From assembly GCA_032622095.1 (NCBI GenBank), contig CP136061.1, positions 237,634,609 to 237,698,608 of the forward strand: 64,000 nucleotides of DNA. The letters are read 5' to 3'. The notes under the pieces were generated by a model that saw only the letters and a program-made list of their open reading frames with translations, did not search any database and was not told where the DNA came from. Below are positions 19,552 to 32,712 of this stretch, piece after piece. Each line of letters starts with the position of its first letter. Position 1 is the first letter of the stretch. Origin of the DNA: Siphonodentalium dalli (lineage: Eukaryota; Mollusca; Scaphopoda; Gadilida; Siphonodentaliidae). The translations under genes were made by a program, and so were the position numbers.

Positions 19552-22218
19552 TTTATGTAATGAAAAAAACCACGTGTGGCAACTGCTTGTGAATGATATA
19601 ATAACGAATAAAATACAATCAATGCCCAATAGTTTTGTTACACCACTGCATGGTGATACCTTACCAATAAATGTAAACAAGGTTATTGTTGTCCTCTTTA
19701 AAGGATATGCATGATCATGTTTTAGAAAGTAATTGGACGTAATTAAATGAATTACATGGACATTTGTCCAAGTAATTAATTATTTTCAATTACTTGTATT
19801 TGAGAAATGGCACAATTACATAATACTCGAGGAAAAGTAATTAATTACAGTGAATTACAATTACAAATTTCAATTACCCCATCCCTGGTTGTAATGGAGG
19901 TTGCCATATAATTTTGATAGTAATGTGGTAAAATCAGAACGTAACAACTTGTTGACTTATTAAATGCACGCATAGCTTTGGTCCCAGAATATTTCTGTAT
20001 ATAGCCTGCATTAATATAGTTACATTGGTGATGCCTGCCATATAATAGAACTAGGATAAAAAAATGCTATATATAATGCACTAAGATGTGGAACTTCCTG
20101 CGAGAAAAGAGTCGATCGATTATTACGGTGCAGCTCAAAACAAATACATGCGGGCCGCCCAAAACTAATCGTATGAATTTGACAACATAACATCGTATTA
20201 AAAGTTTGCGAGCCGATCACTTCGACACAGCTACGTTTTTGAGATTCCCTTCTCAATAAAACATATAGAACAAATATGATATTATCCTGTATAGTATGTA
20301 GCTTTGTTAATTGTGCGAGCCTTTTATTAAATTTATAACATTGATGTCTCCCAGGTGAATACCTTTGTATACGTCTTAATTTTATTATTGGATATCTGAC
20401 CAAGGAAGCAATTACTGCTGGAGGACATTCAGTATCGCCTGATGCGAATACACAATTCTATTGGTCCATCAAAACTACAAACCCTACAATCTCACCTGAT
20501 ACGAATACGCCATTCAAAGCTCTCAACACTACAGTATATATACACGCTGACAGGAGTCCTTATTCTGTTATGTACTCGATTGTGCGTGTATGTATGGGGC
20601 GAGTATTTATATAGCCCGTATGTTTTGACTAAATTCTGTTTATTGGTCAACTGCCAATTGGATCATGCGTGCTATACTCCGATAAAACACGCCATAACAT
20701 GAACCGACGTCACAACTTAATACTTCCTATACCAAATACCTAAGTTCCATTTGGAAATGTTCAAATAATAAGTTTTAAAAAACGCCGGACCATAAGAACT
20801 GCAGTCTCAAACTTTCCAATTAAATGTAATTCCCTTAAAAATTCATGCAGCATTAGATATGAGCAGAACGAATTTAACTAACTCCTTTCTTACTGTAAAA
20901 TCACTTCTACAATCCACCAGCGTCTACCATATTGACAAATCACCTTATTGACAGAATTGAATTATTTAAAAAATTTGTTTAATACAATTAATACAATGTA
21001 TAACACAATTCTTTTTATACGAGTTATTGATCAATGTGTAAAGGCAAAAAATGTTTAAGAGTTGTATATAAGCTTGAAATCTGACGTTTAATTTCTGTCA
21101 ATTATTTACGCATATCGGGATGTTGAGTGTTAGTCGTTCTACCATTTCTTGCAAAACTGGCATCGTTTGGACGAAACGTATCACTGATGAATCGATCTCC
21201 GTCACTTTTATTATGTGATCCACAGTGACGTGAAGATAATAAAGCTAATATTCATGAGTAATCACTATAGTGACGATGATAGTTAAGCATGATATGACAG
21301 GTACCACTTATATTAATTTTGCCACCCTATTGGCAGCCATATTCTATTTTAAGGGCCATATTTGGCTAAAATGACTTCCTTTTAGTCTATATAATATATA
21401 TTTCAATCTCTTCTATTGTGTTTGTTAACACGTTTTTGGTAGAATAGATAAATTATTGCGTTTACTTTTCTTGAGAAATAATGCAAAATCTAACAGGAAC
21501 AACTTTGGCGTTCTCTGTTTTACGATTATCGGCGGCCATTTTGACAGCCATGTTGTAATGGTGTCGACATGGTGTAATATGTGTATACCTGGAAACAGCA
21601 AAGTGTATAATATATGACCCCAATAATACTTCTTACCTAAATTGTACAATTTATCAGATATATTCTGGGGGGAAAACTCAGTTCTCGGCGGCCATTTTGG
21701 ACGCCATCTTCAATCCAGTTTTTCCAAAGGCTGGTTTTTGGAAGTGTTCCCCCCCCCCCCCCGATACTTGCGCACAGGATGACCCCAAAATATCCCCATT
21801 GCAACACACTTCTTGGCCCTACGCTCCAAAGAACAGAATACGACCATCGCAAAAAATAATCGGCCGTTAAGAAAAAAATCTCAAATGTATTTCCCAAAGC
21901 GGATTTTAGCCGATTTTGGATATGTTATTTTTTATGTACTTTTTTAGAAGCAAAAATATCGTTTTATACTCACTTGCCATATCACAGCTTGTATTTGCTG
22001 AACGGGTAATAGTTTTTGTGAAAGAATACTAAATTTCTTAATTATTTGAAAATTCAGTCCGAGCACATATTTACAGTGAATGAGGAAATTTTCAAGGTCA
22101 ATTTCTTATTTTTTGTTATACATTTGCCTTCTGCAATGTTTTTTGTTCTCCGGTTGAGGTCCCCTGACTCTTAACCAGCGTATAAACTATAGTATATGAT
22201 AATCACCAGTCGTGTTAA
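19552..22218. other. Intergenic DNA with degenerate repeats
   Basis: 19730-19880 is dense in TAATTAC/GTAATTA palindromic phrases, resembling a worn terminal-repeat element. 21330-21720 contains several TTGGCAGCCAT / GGCGGCCATTTTG phrases, a signature seen in many other places in the window. No coding sequence recognised. Confidence 0.45.
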
Positions 22219-22665
22219 AGGTATTCAATCCGATCAGGTGGTCTTCATCAATATACAACAACAACAACATTTCTTCAAAATACTCATTAATTATCAGAAT
22301 CGATAAATTGCAACAAAATGTTGCTAACGAATGTTTACTATGGTATAAAATTTCCAAAAACGTGTTATTTATCAACATTTTGTTCAACAAAATATGGCCG
22401 TATTATCACTTGAGTATCATGAAATTTGGTCGCATTACCACTTGATTTTAGAGTTATCCATCTTCATCCGCAATTTGTCCGAGACCGTCGGTTTGACAAA
22501 TGTTTTCTGGGCCACAAATAATTGCACATCTCGAGAAATAACAAACTTCATAAAATCGATATCTGATCACTCTGAGCTTTGGTGGGTGGGTTCCTCGACT
22601 CGAATCAAATATCCCCCCCCCCCCGAAGCCAAAGAAATAGTAATTTAGGAGCGTTTATTCGGATA
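22219..22665. mobile_element. TTAA MITE (GGTACTCAATCCGATCAG family), diverged copy
   Basis: Starts after TTAA (22215-22218) with AGGTATTCAATCCGATCAGG and is similar to 28705-29166 and 43191-43647. The right terminus is eroded. The left breakpoint of the large segmental duplication (22487) falls inside this copy. Confidence 0.72.
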
Positions 22666-23207
22666 ATGCATCGTTAATATGTGACGTTGTTTAAGCGACA
22701 AACTGAACCTAGTATAATCGGTTGCTTCTTTCGTGTTCCTGGAATCAAAATGAGTTGATTAAGTTATGGATATATATGTGTAAATACAACATAATGCCAG
22801 TTATACTCTCAGCGGTGCCCGGGCGGCGGCATATCATATTAAGCAGCAGGGTACAATGTCTATAGCAGCAAGTTTGACCAACGAAGAACACATACTAGTA
22901 GGACAGCATATTGCAATGCCGTTTATTTAACCGACTTCGGTCGAGGGGTATAATTGCATGGAAGCCCTCCCTGCACATGGCATCTATGACCCTTATAAAT
23001 AAATCACCCTGGTAAAGTCAATGAAAACCAATGTAAATCGCGGTTGCATGGGTTTGCTGGGATGAATTGCGAGAATATAATTATGTAAGGTCCTGTGAGT
23101 TCCTGTGTTAACACCACGGTTTGTTACTTTTCTGTTTAGCGTTATTCATGGTTGTAAGAACAAATTGGGGTAAATATATAGACCGACACAAGCGAAGACA
23201 TTTTCTG

Positions 23208-23733
23208 TTAAAGGCACGGGCGGCGTTCGTTGCAGAAATATTCATATTTGTTCAATTCACCATAAACAGAAGAAATATTAAAATATTTATAGTTTTGTTC
23301 ATATGCCAAACATAATCAGCGCGTAAATAGTCCAGACGTACGATGGTGTACGTACGTGTAAACAAGAACCTGCTCGTGTTACAGAAGTTTTGCTGCTGTT
23401 TACATAACACAGCGCAATTCTATTGGTTAATCACAAACAAATTATATAAACGCTCTTTATTATTTCCATATCAGGAAAACAGTAACAAATAACGCTCTTT
23501 ATGTTTACCGTATCCGGATCTAAACAAAAGTCAGGTTCTGTAACGTTTTTATGCTTTTGTTTACATAACAAAGGAAAAACATTTGACAATAACATACTGT
23601 TTATGCCATATTTCTGATTGGTATAAGAACAAAAGTCTGTCTATATTTTACTATTCTTTCTGTTTATGGCGGTTTTTGACGGAACTGTATATTTTTACAG
23701 CATACCCACCGCCAACGCCGCCCGTATCTTTAA
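23208..23733. mobile_element. TTAA MITE (CGGGCGGCG ends)
   Basis: Ends TTAAAGGCACGGGCGGCG and CGCCGCCCGTATCTTTAA: about 14-bp inverted repeats next to TTAA, consistent with a TTAA-targeting superfamily (piggyBac or Kolobok type). 526 bp, non-coding. Other members: split copy 35190-38279, inverted copies 29459-29894 (truncated) and 43940-44474, and a diverged copy at about 16372-16774. Confidence 0.82.
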
Positions 23734-23997
23734 AATTGACGTCGACAGTGACGTTGTTGGCGTAATAGGTTTGTATTGTTCAAGAACAATACATATTTTT
23801 TATTGAACGTTTCAATTCTTCTGTATTTTTCTGTATTTCGCACAAATAAGCCATTGGGTGTGCAATAATAATAATTATTAATTATTTTCTTGTGTGGAAA
23901 CGGTTCATTGCGTTCCATGCTATAATATGCATATTTTATCATGCTGCACTCATACATTTCTTCCTTGTATATACGCATGTTGATGGTATTTATATAT

Positions 23998-25154
23998 TAC
24001 TAGCAGGTTAGGCGGCATTCGTCCCATGGCTTTGTTCGAACAAGCAATTGCAACAGGTTCCCAGACACTTGTGCTGCATTTGTTTAATTATATTTTTAGT
24101 TATTTTTGTTTTTTATTTTGTAATATGAATTTAATGTTTTTTAAATTTAATATTTTTTTTTTTCTGAATTGTTTTTTTAATTTTTTAAATTTTAAATTGT
24201 TTTAATTAAATTTTTGTGTTTCTGGCGGAAAAATTTACCCGTAGAAATCCCCCCTTCCTAGGAACGACAGACAACGCTCGAGCGATAACATTGCATTGAA
24301 TTGAAAACAAACGCTTCCCATCGTGAAATGTCTCTGCATAATATTTCGAGCGACAGGCTACAGACTCCCGTCATACAGATAAGAAGATAGCGAAACGAAA
24401 TTTACCCGTAGAAATCCCCCCTTCCTAGGAACGACAGACAACGCTCGAGCGATAACATTGCATTGAATTGAAAACAAACGCTTCCCGTCGTGAAATGTCT
24501 CTACATAATATTTCGAGCGACAGGCTACAGACTCCAGTCATACAGATAAGTAGATAGCGAAAACGACGCTCTTTATAGTCATTCACGGCTTGGGGCAACA
24601 CGCATTTTTTAATGAGTTAATTCTGTCTTTTTAATCAAGAGGGTATGCCACCGATGTCGTTGTTGTTGTTGGCATTCAGGGCTTGGTGACCACCCGAAAA
24701 TTCTTGCCGTAAAGAGAAAATTAGCATTAATAATTTGAACTAATTATTTTCTCGCCAACATATTGTTGTTGTTGGTGGTTTTCACGGCTTGGGAGTGACA
24801 CCCCACCTTTACGAGATGGTCAAAGGAGAAGGCAGTGGAAGTCCCGTCAGATTCAGGGACGTATCGCATGGCCTCGTAAATTTACTAAATTTTAGCAGCC
24901 ATATAGCTGCGTCAGTTAGCACGAATCGAGGGGTGTAAGTTTAGAGCTTGTTTATATGAATGTATTGAAAATAGACTAAGATTTTCAGCCGTAACAAGAA
25001 ATGTATATATGAGAAAATGTAAATTCTATATTTTTGCGAGGTATTAGCAAGTTTTGGCTGAACGGGTTTAGCAGTTTGAAGTGAATATGGATATAAAAAT
25101 ATACATATACAGATATAACAAAATGTAGAGTTACTCCTCTTGGATCGCGAGCGA
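23998..25154. other. Segment present only in copy A
   Basis: Replaces about 220 bp of copy B (38543-38765). It opens with ACTAGCAGGTTAGGCGGC, which read in reverse ends CCTGCTAGT like a Helitron 3' end. It then has a T-rich stretch, a 167-bp tandem duplication (24234-24563) and repeated TTGTTGTTGTTGG / ACGGCTTGGG phrases. No clean target duplication was found, so insertion with deletion is likely. Confidence 0.55.
24234..24563. repeat. 167-bp tandem duplication
   Basis: Two adjacent copies (24234-24400 and 24401-24563), each starting TTTACCCGTAGAAATCCCCC and containing AACGCTCGAGCGATAACATT. Only about five differences, so it is recent. Confidence 0.92.
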
Positions 25155-26460
25155 AAATGCAATCCAATGGTTATTGTAAAATTCCATTCTGCATCCTTTT
25201 AATTGAATTTGGCATGCCTCATAAGGTACTGGTAAAGCCAGAATAGAACATAACTGAGTTGTCAGTTAATTAAGTAACATGGCTAATTACAAGTGAGACA
25301 CAATTTGCTACCTTTCCGTTACAGCAGATAATAATGTTCTGGATATATGCGAAAAATAAACTTTTTACCAAATTTGGTTGCCATTTTACAAGCGATCTTG
25401 AGTAATTTTGTCTAAACATACATCAGTGTGACACATTGAAGACAGATCGAAACAATACACACATTTGACATTACAGATAGTTTCATTTTACTTGAAAAAA
25501 GTGTTCTAAACCTGAAAAGTTATTTTTTTCCGATTTTGATGTCAAGTTTGTGATACAAAAAAAATCCAACATTTCTGGTAATGTCAGTGGTTAAAATAGT
25601 AACAATTAACCAAAGTGCATCAGAAATTTTAGTATTCAATGTATATAAGACAGAATAGCCATAGTTCTTCAACCACAAGTTCTTTTAGCGATTGCATGGC
25701 ACGCTGGAGCAATATCCACCATTTTCCCTAGTTTGGCCGCCATTTTGGCATCTATTGAGTTGGAATATTCATACGTAATCGTACGCCGCACTTACAATGC
25801 ACAGTTCTGTCCATTTCTTGTTCAAATATGACTAGAATCCCAACGGTGATATTTGGTGACATTTTATTCCGCGTTCTGTAAAATCGACTTGTTGAGGGAT
25901 CGGAAGGGGCTGGGACCCCAAGATTGGCATATTTCATTGCTCCAATGATCAGTTAACATGCACTATATACAATAAATTCACAATTCTCAACCAGTTCCGA
26001 ACATCAGAAACTGATATTAAAGATATTAGTGAAAACAATTCCAGTTCCGGCAGCCATTTTTGGCGGCCATCTTTGCCCTAAAAATGTGGTATTATATGTT
26101 AGCTGCCCAATTTTTTTTGCATTTGTATACATATGACAATATTTTCGCACTATAATTTGCATTAAACTGACTTAGCGACCCGTCTGAAAATCGGCGGCCA
26201 TGTTGGACTGGTGACCAGAAATAAAGCTCAAAATGTCGATTTCCCGGACTAAATTTTATGCACACATACATATATACATATGTCGCTAATACACTCTACT
26301 ATAGAATGTTCACTGTTTTATTTACCCCTACCCTATTTGAAATCTTGAACACATTACGCACTGAAGGGATAATCACACCGACCATTCAAAAACGTACATA
26401 TATATATGTTGCCAAACATGCGGCATGAAAATTGATAATGTACTATAGTACTACTATTAT
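25155..26460. repeat. Dispersed repeat with GGCGGCCAT phrases, copy A
   Basis: Non-coding sequence of a repeat family containing GGCCGCCATTTTGG, GGCAGCCATTTTTGGCGGCC and CGGCGGCCATG. It is nearly identical to 38766-40035 (copy B). A diverged reverse-complement copy lies at about 54790-55830. Short open frames such as 25752-25937 are conserved between A and B only because the duplication is young. Confidence 0.7.
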
Positions 26461-27170
26461 ACCTTACTCGTATTTAAATTCGCGCAGTACTATTTTTCGC
26501 GCCCCCATCGGTGCGCGAATTTAAAACTGAGCGAAAAATAATACGACTCATAAGTTTATACCAAAGGAATATAAGAGGGTTATTTTAGATAGAAATTAAA
26601 CAATTATATTCACATGCGGGGAAACGAATCTTAACGACATTGTCCATATGTATAGGCTACACGTAAACCATTTAATCATGTTTCGATCTTTTGAAATGCT
26701 TCTAAGAAGCTATTGTAGCCTGAAGGTGCGCGAAAGCACTCTTTCACAACCCTGCATGTGGTAACACTGTGGTCAAACAATCTGAATTAGTCATGCATTC
26801 AAAACACGCAACCAAGAGTTAATTCTTCTGAAGTCAGCAAGTCAAGTTCAGTTCCAGGATGTCCATAAATATTTATTAAATACCAACATGCATGATAAAT
26901 TGTACCATGCATGAATATAAGCACGCATCTTCACAATGAAATGATGATGCAGTTGTGTTATATTCGATGTATATTTTCTTCGAGGTTGTCTTTATATATA
27001 CACATGTATCATTTGAGATAATTAAGAACTGAAACTGTCATCAGATACAAGACATTTACGAACATATTTCTATCAGTTTTGAATTCGCGCACCAGGGTGC
27101 GCGAATTCAAAGTGCGAGAATTCAAAACTGAGTAAAAATAGTACTGCGCGAATTTAAATACGAGTAAGGT
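26461..27170. mobile_element. MITE, CCTTACTCGTATTTAAATT family (copy A)
   Basis: 710 bp with inverted ends ACCTTACTCGTATTTAAATT and its complement. Sub-terminal hairpins contain GGTGCGCGAATT. Same family as 11001-11582 and 40947-41653. Confidence 0.85.
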
Positions 27171-28700
27171 GTAGATAATGAATGGCTTGTCGACAAGACC
27201 TTAATTATTTATTATATTATATCGAACATTGGTGTCAATTATCTCACAATTTATGTGTCTGATTTTGTCACATTTTTATTTACCGTGAATTTTGGAAATC
27301 GGTATCAGATTTTACAATTTACGGCATTCTTTTTACGATGGCACGGGCGCAGCATAACTATTGTTATTAGTTACATCTAGCAGCATCTCTTCATTATTCA
27401 TGCATTTATTTCTATAAATACGTCATTAGCAAAGAGATTTCGGCCAGCTTTTAGAAAACGGAAAGGAAGCTATAAATAACGTCTACTGGCATTACAAAAT
27501 TAGGACTGGTCGCTTGCCAAGTAAACGGACAAACTATTAAATATATTGAATAGCTATGATCGGACATTTGTAAGATCATTACAATTCACAATAAATATAA
27601 TGTAAAACCGATATTGCAACAAGTATCGTACAAGTTATAGTTTGAGATTAGCCTTATCTCCAGGCGGCTCATCCGATTTCGCGAAATAAGATTGTTACCA
27701 TAAATAGAAAAAGAATAGTAGGCATGTAGGAATCCTACTGGGGTACTATAGTAAAATAGTATAGCAGTGTGCAGCCAATAAGAATGCGAGAAAGTCACGT
27801 GAGATATAATATAGTGTATTATACCATGGTAGTACTTTATACCGTACTATAGTACTACTACATTAGAAGTACCGTAGTTCTACCACAGTAAATTTACCAA
27901 ATATACCATAGTAATACTATATTTAAAGTATACCATAGAAAAAAGTGTCCAAAATACTCCAGTGCATTTGTACTAGAGTACTAATGTGGTACTTTCTAAA
28001 AGTACCATAGTAAAGTGTCCAATATACTGTAGTACATTTGTACTGGAGTATTAATTTCTATAGTGCTTTTATAAGGGTATATATAGGCCTAATTAATCCA
28101 TGCATGTACAACATTTAGATGCAAATACTACTGGTAAGGCTGATGGGGAAAAGATATTTTGCGTTTGGTTGCTCGACTGAACAGGCGGCGAGATGTGTTT
28201 AGATCGCCAATTATTGTCATCGCATTTCGAAAAAAATGGATGGTTCATTGGTTCCCAACCAGAGGTCACCCCAAAATCCATATGAAGTTTGGTAAGGATC
28301 ATATGAGGGATGTGGTCTGTAGGAGTGTCAAAGATTTAGTCATGCAAAGAATAAATTCCAAGATGGCTGTGGGCGGCCATGTTTTTCATCGAAAATCGTT
28401 CATATTCGATAGCTCATAATCAAAAGGTGATCAAAAACATGCTGTAAATATTCGAAAATAATTGCGGGATGCAGGGGGTGGCGATGGATTCAAATTTGAA
28501 ATCCAAGATGGCTGCTGGCGGCCATGTTTTAATGAATTTCGGGGGGGGGGTCGATTGCTCCAATCTAGAAGTCACCTCAAACTTTCAAAGAACCGAATGT
28601 AGTATAGTGGTCTGTATGGGGTGCGGAAAAGTTAATTGTTGATGGACGCACGCACAACGACAAACCATGACAATAGCTTAAAGATGGATTATCTCTTTAT
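27171..28700. other. Non-coding, TACTATAGTA-rich and GGCGGCCAT-rich DNA (copy A)
   Basis: 27800-28075 is a cluster of ACCATAGTAATACTAT / TATAGTACTACTA palindromic phrases. 28360-28530 has two AAGATGGCTG...GGCGGCCATGTTTT phrases and a poly-G run (28544-28553). No gene recognised. Confidence 0.5.
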
Positions 28701-28704
28701 TTAA

Positions 28705-29166
28705 TGGTACTCAATCCGATCAGATGGTCCCCATACCATCAAGATACAACAACAACAACAATATTTCTTCAAAATACGCTTTAGTTATCAGAATCGATTT
28801 ATTGCAACAAAATAATGCTAACCACTGTCAACTATGGTATCAAATTTTCCAAAACTTGTTTATTTATCAACATTTTGTTCAACAAAATAAGGCCATATTA
28901 TCACTAAAGTATCACGAAATTTGACCGTATTACCACGTGATTTTAGAGTTATCCATCTTCATCCGCAAATTTGTCCGAGACCCTCCGTTTGACCACGTGT
29001 TTCTGGGCCACACAATATTACACATCTCGAGAAATAACAAACTTCAAAAATCGATATCTGATCACTCTGACCTTTGATGGGTGGGTTCCTCGACTCGAAT
29101 CAAATATGTTTTCACCCCATGCCAAAGAAATAGTAATTTAGGAGCGTCTGATCTGATTGAGTACCT
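28705..29166. mobile_element. TTAA MITE (GGTACTCAATCCGATCAG family), copy A
   Basis: Ends TGGTACTCAATCCGATCAGA and TCTGATCTGATTGAGTACCT are inverted repeats. TTAA is present on both sides (28701-28704 and 29167-29170). 462 bp, no gene. Confidence 0.85.
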
Positions 29167-29458
29167 TTAACAATTTTGAATTAGTTTCGTGGGTATAAAA
29201 TAATAAATATGATTTGAAGACCCATGTCCGGAAACGCTTCTCTCAAATAATATTGATTTTATTTAGAATATTATATCATAAAATGAGATGATTAAGTGGG
29301 ACACTTTATTATTCTATTTTTAGAACAGACCATTCAGGCGACACCATATAGCGATATAGACATTAAGTTGTTTCCATAGCTATGCTCCGAACGTCAAATA
29401 TCCCAGATTGATTGTGTGTATTGTTTTATTATATAGTCATAAGCGATAATGAGTCTAA

Positions 29459-29894
29459 TTAAAGATACGGGCGGTGTTGGCGGTGGGTATGCTGTTAAAA
29501 TATTCTCCTTCGTCAAAAACCGCCATAAACAGAAAGAATAGTAAAATATAGACATACCTTGTTCTTATACCAATCAGAAATATGGCATAAACAGTATGTT
29601 ATTGTCAAATGTTTTTCCTTTGTTATGTAAACAAAAGCAAAAAAAAACGTACAGAACCTGGCTTTTGTTTAGATCCGGATATGGTAAACATAAAGAGCGT
29701 TATTTGCTACTGTTTTCCTGATATGGAAATAATAAAGAGCGTTTATACCATTTGTGTGTGATTAACCAATAGAATTGAGCTGCGTTATGTAAACAGAATT
29801 AAAACTTATGTAACACGAGCAGGTTCTTGTTTACGTACGCCATCGTACGTCTTGACGACAATATACTATTTACGCGCTGATTATGTTTGGCATA
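29459..29894. mobile_element. TTAA MITE (CGGGCGGCG ends), inverted and truncated
   Basis: Reverse-oriented relative of 23208-23733 starting TTAAAGATACGGGCGGTG. Its outer right end is missing compared with the intact copy at 43940-44474, through a 164-bp deletion specific to copy A. Confidence 0.8.
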
Positions 29895-30191
29895 TTCGTT
29901 AGCTAAACAACCACACGTTTTTAGACCAGAAACTATTCGAAATATAATCAATAGTAATCGATAGAAGCAATTCCGGATACGGGTCTTCGGTTAATATCTT
30001 ATATTTTATACCCCGGTAACTATATCACACATGTTTACAACGAGATAGACCATCTTTAAACTTGACTTTCAAGTCGAGCTAAAAATGTTAGAATTAATTA
30101 CGAAAATATACTTAGCGGGCCCCTGGACCTGGAGTAACATCATGTCTGGATTATCGCGAAACGCGCTGTCTGGATTCCGACTCGACGCAAC
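29895..30191. other. Non-coding flank of the 3.4-kb transposon (copy A)
   Basis: Matches 44539-44834 in copy B; nothing recognised in it. Confidence 0.6.
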
Positions 30192-30905
30192 TTTGTTGCG
30201 GGTGTGTCCTTTTACCGGATTCCGGATCCCGGATTTCGACCCGGATTTAGGTGTCTTTTTATCGGATTTCGACCCGGATTCGGGTATAAATTTCATGCTT
30301 GTTTTATCACACATTTAACCCATTAAAAACCGTTTCTGACACGCGGAAACCGGTTATGAGGTGAGATTAAACAAATATAGGGCTGTCGTGCTCATTCAAC
30401 CCGATTAATCGTATTTAAAGGTACATATCGTGCCCGGATCAGCATACTTCTTATTTTTTCATATAGACACGGCGGTTGGATTGATTTTACGTGATCATGA
30501 TGGCATTTAAGTGAACACACCATGTCCGGATCCGAATTAATTATCTCGTAATTATTGATCATATTTAAAGGTAAATATCATGTCCGGATCCGGTTTTTTT
30601 CTCTCTCTTTTTTTCAATATAAATTATCGTTTTTTTGATATATTAAATGTCACGTGGAACAAAGTTATAAGTTGATTTTGAGACGTTATACTAGGCTGTT
30701 GGATTGATTTCACGGAATGATTATCGCATTTAAAGGTACACACCATGTGCGGAACCGAATTAATTTCCACGTATTTACTGATAATATTTAAAGGTACAGA
30801 TTATGCTCGGATCCGGATTTTTCTTCTTATAAAGTAATGCTTATTTAATACAATAAATGTACACTGAGTCGCGTGGAACTCTTCATTAATGGAGGAAATA
30901 AAGAT

Positions 30906-31143
30906 ATATATAAACTGTAGCTGGCTGCAACGGGATGGATATGCTCGCACTGTTTTTACAACGATTCGGGCGGCCAGACTATATAATCACTGTATAAACT
31001 GTAGCTGGCTGCAACGGGATGATTATGCTAGCAGTGTTTTTATAACGATTCGGGCGGCCAGACTATATAATCACTGTATAAACAGTAGTGGGCTGCAACG
31101 GGATGAATATGCTATCCGTGTTTTTATAACGATTCGGGCGTGG
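30906..31143. repeat. Three tandem copies of an ~84-bp unit
   Basis: Units share TAAACTGTAGCTGGCTGCAA, CGGGATG and ACGATTCGGGCGGCCAGACT. They are open in one frame (30889-31146), but the peptide is only the repeat and has no domain. Confidence 0.85.
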
Positions 31144-31712
31144 TGACATAAAACGCTTAATACAAGTCGTACATCTATCTCACTTAAACCGCCTTAACTA
31201 TCGAATTTACAATAGTAATACTACTAGTATCACAAATATAATCGTTTATAATCGAACTAAAACAATAAACCATTTAAACTGCACCAGGTTTTTTTGTGGG
31301 CTGGAGAACAAAAAATCTTCACAAAAGCAAGTCAATTTATTTCAATCCCAATGATATTACTGTTAAAAGCAACCTGTGCCATGTTTTCGCGGGTCTGAAA
31401 TGTCTTTTAATGTGTTAAACATAGGTTATAATAAACATAAAATTGATATCAGGGTTCGGGTCGAAATTAGAAAAAGACACATACAACCCGGATCCAGATC
31501 CGGGCATAATGTTTGTCTGTAAATGGGCTCATTCTCGCGTGAAATCAATCCAAGCGCCATGTTCACCGTTTCCAAATAAACTGAGTTCCGCGTGGCTCAG
31601 CTGCCATTTAATGTATTAAATACTTGACTATTTATATGAAATAGAAAAGAACTATTCGTATCCGAATCCGGGAATGATCTGATCTAAACATCAACATCTA
31701 TAACCTAGTTTC

Positions 31713-32712
31713 ATGGGTAACAAACTTATGAAATCCACTACAACCATCACCATGACAAATGTCCTCAAAACTGTTGTTCTACCGAGAGCTCTCTACGGTG
31801 TCGAGGTGGTTCCTTTTTATCAAAGTTCCGCCATCACCATTATGAACAAAGCCGCCAGAACATGTCTCAAATACGCACAACCCCTCCCAAAACGAGCGTC
31901 AACTAGGCTATCGCTAGGTCTTCTTGGATTTCTACCAATTGAATATCAACTGCATATAAAAAAACTTTGCTTTATGGGACGTCTTATCCATCTACCGTTC
32001 GGCCATCAATTACCATTACGACTGTTTGTCCTGAAAGCACACCTCTATATACAGACTATACAGTCGCTCCAGTGGTTTTGTACAGGAAATGTTCTCCATA
32101 TTAGCCAAATACGATCTTTTGAACTATTTGAACGACTACCTGGACATTGGGGTCTTCCCAAAACTGTCAACGTGGATAACTCTTGTGAAGGCAGCTGTCA
32201 GGGGAACGTTCATTTCCTCGTGGCAGACCAAAGTTTCGTCCGATCCATCCTTGCGAATTCTGTGGAAAGTTCACCCTAATCCCCTATCAAACTGGGCAGT
32301 CTGGAAACTTCTCCATGGAAACGCTCACATGTTCAAATATCTCAAAAACTTAGTACTGCTTCTCAACAGGACTACCTATGCCAACAATTTAGTGTGTCAT
32401 CTCTGCAGCGAAGTGTACTCGAACGAAATCGACCACGCCATGTTCGTATGCTCTTCTCCAGCCGCACTCATTATTAGAAACTCTTTTTGGGAAGGGATTA
32501 TCTCTCGTTTCGGCATACCCGAATATTTTCACCTTGCGTCGTTAGCCAGAGATGACCTGATAGCAACCCTCCTCGGAAGTTCTCTGGAAACCCTAACAGA
32601 ACACATATCTCACTGCCTCAAGGAACTAGTACTATATTCTGCGAAGTTCCTGTACGTTCTCAGCACAATGATAAGGAATGGCGTACAGCAACCCGTGTCT
32701 CGTCCATTGTAA
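31713..32712 (+). pseudogene. Non-LTR retrotransposon (LINE) ORF2 C-terminal fragment
   Basis: The first part reads VVLPRALYGVEVVPFYQSSA, then LGLLGFLPIEYQLHIKKLCF. This is the post-reverse-transcriptase region of LINE ORF2 proteins (pattern LY-G-E, then LG-LPI). The frame changes near 32085. The second part (to 32712, stop TAA) has a terminal CCHC-like knuckle, CHLCSEVYSNEIDHAMFVC. No endonuclease or YxDD polymerase motif is present, so only the 3' end is captured. It sits inside the 3.4-kb long-inverted-repeat element. AATAAA follows at about 32950. The clade is uncertain (Jockey/CR1/L2-like in general form). Confidence 0.78.

Noticed and set aside
23583-23765. Open frames conserved between duplication copies (also 25752-25937, 28159-28419 and their copy B partners)
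   Set aside because: Conservation follows from the recent duplication and they lie in MITEs or dispersed repeats; no independent coding evidence.
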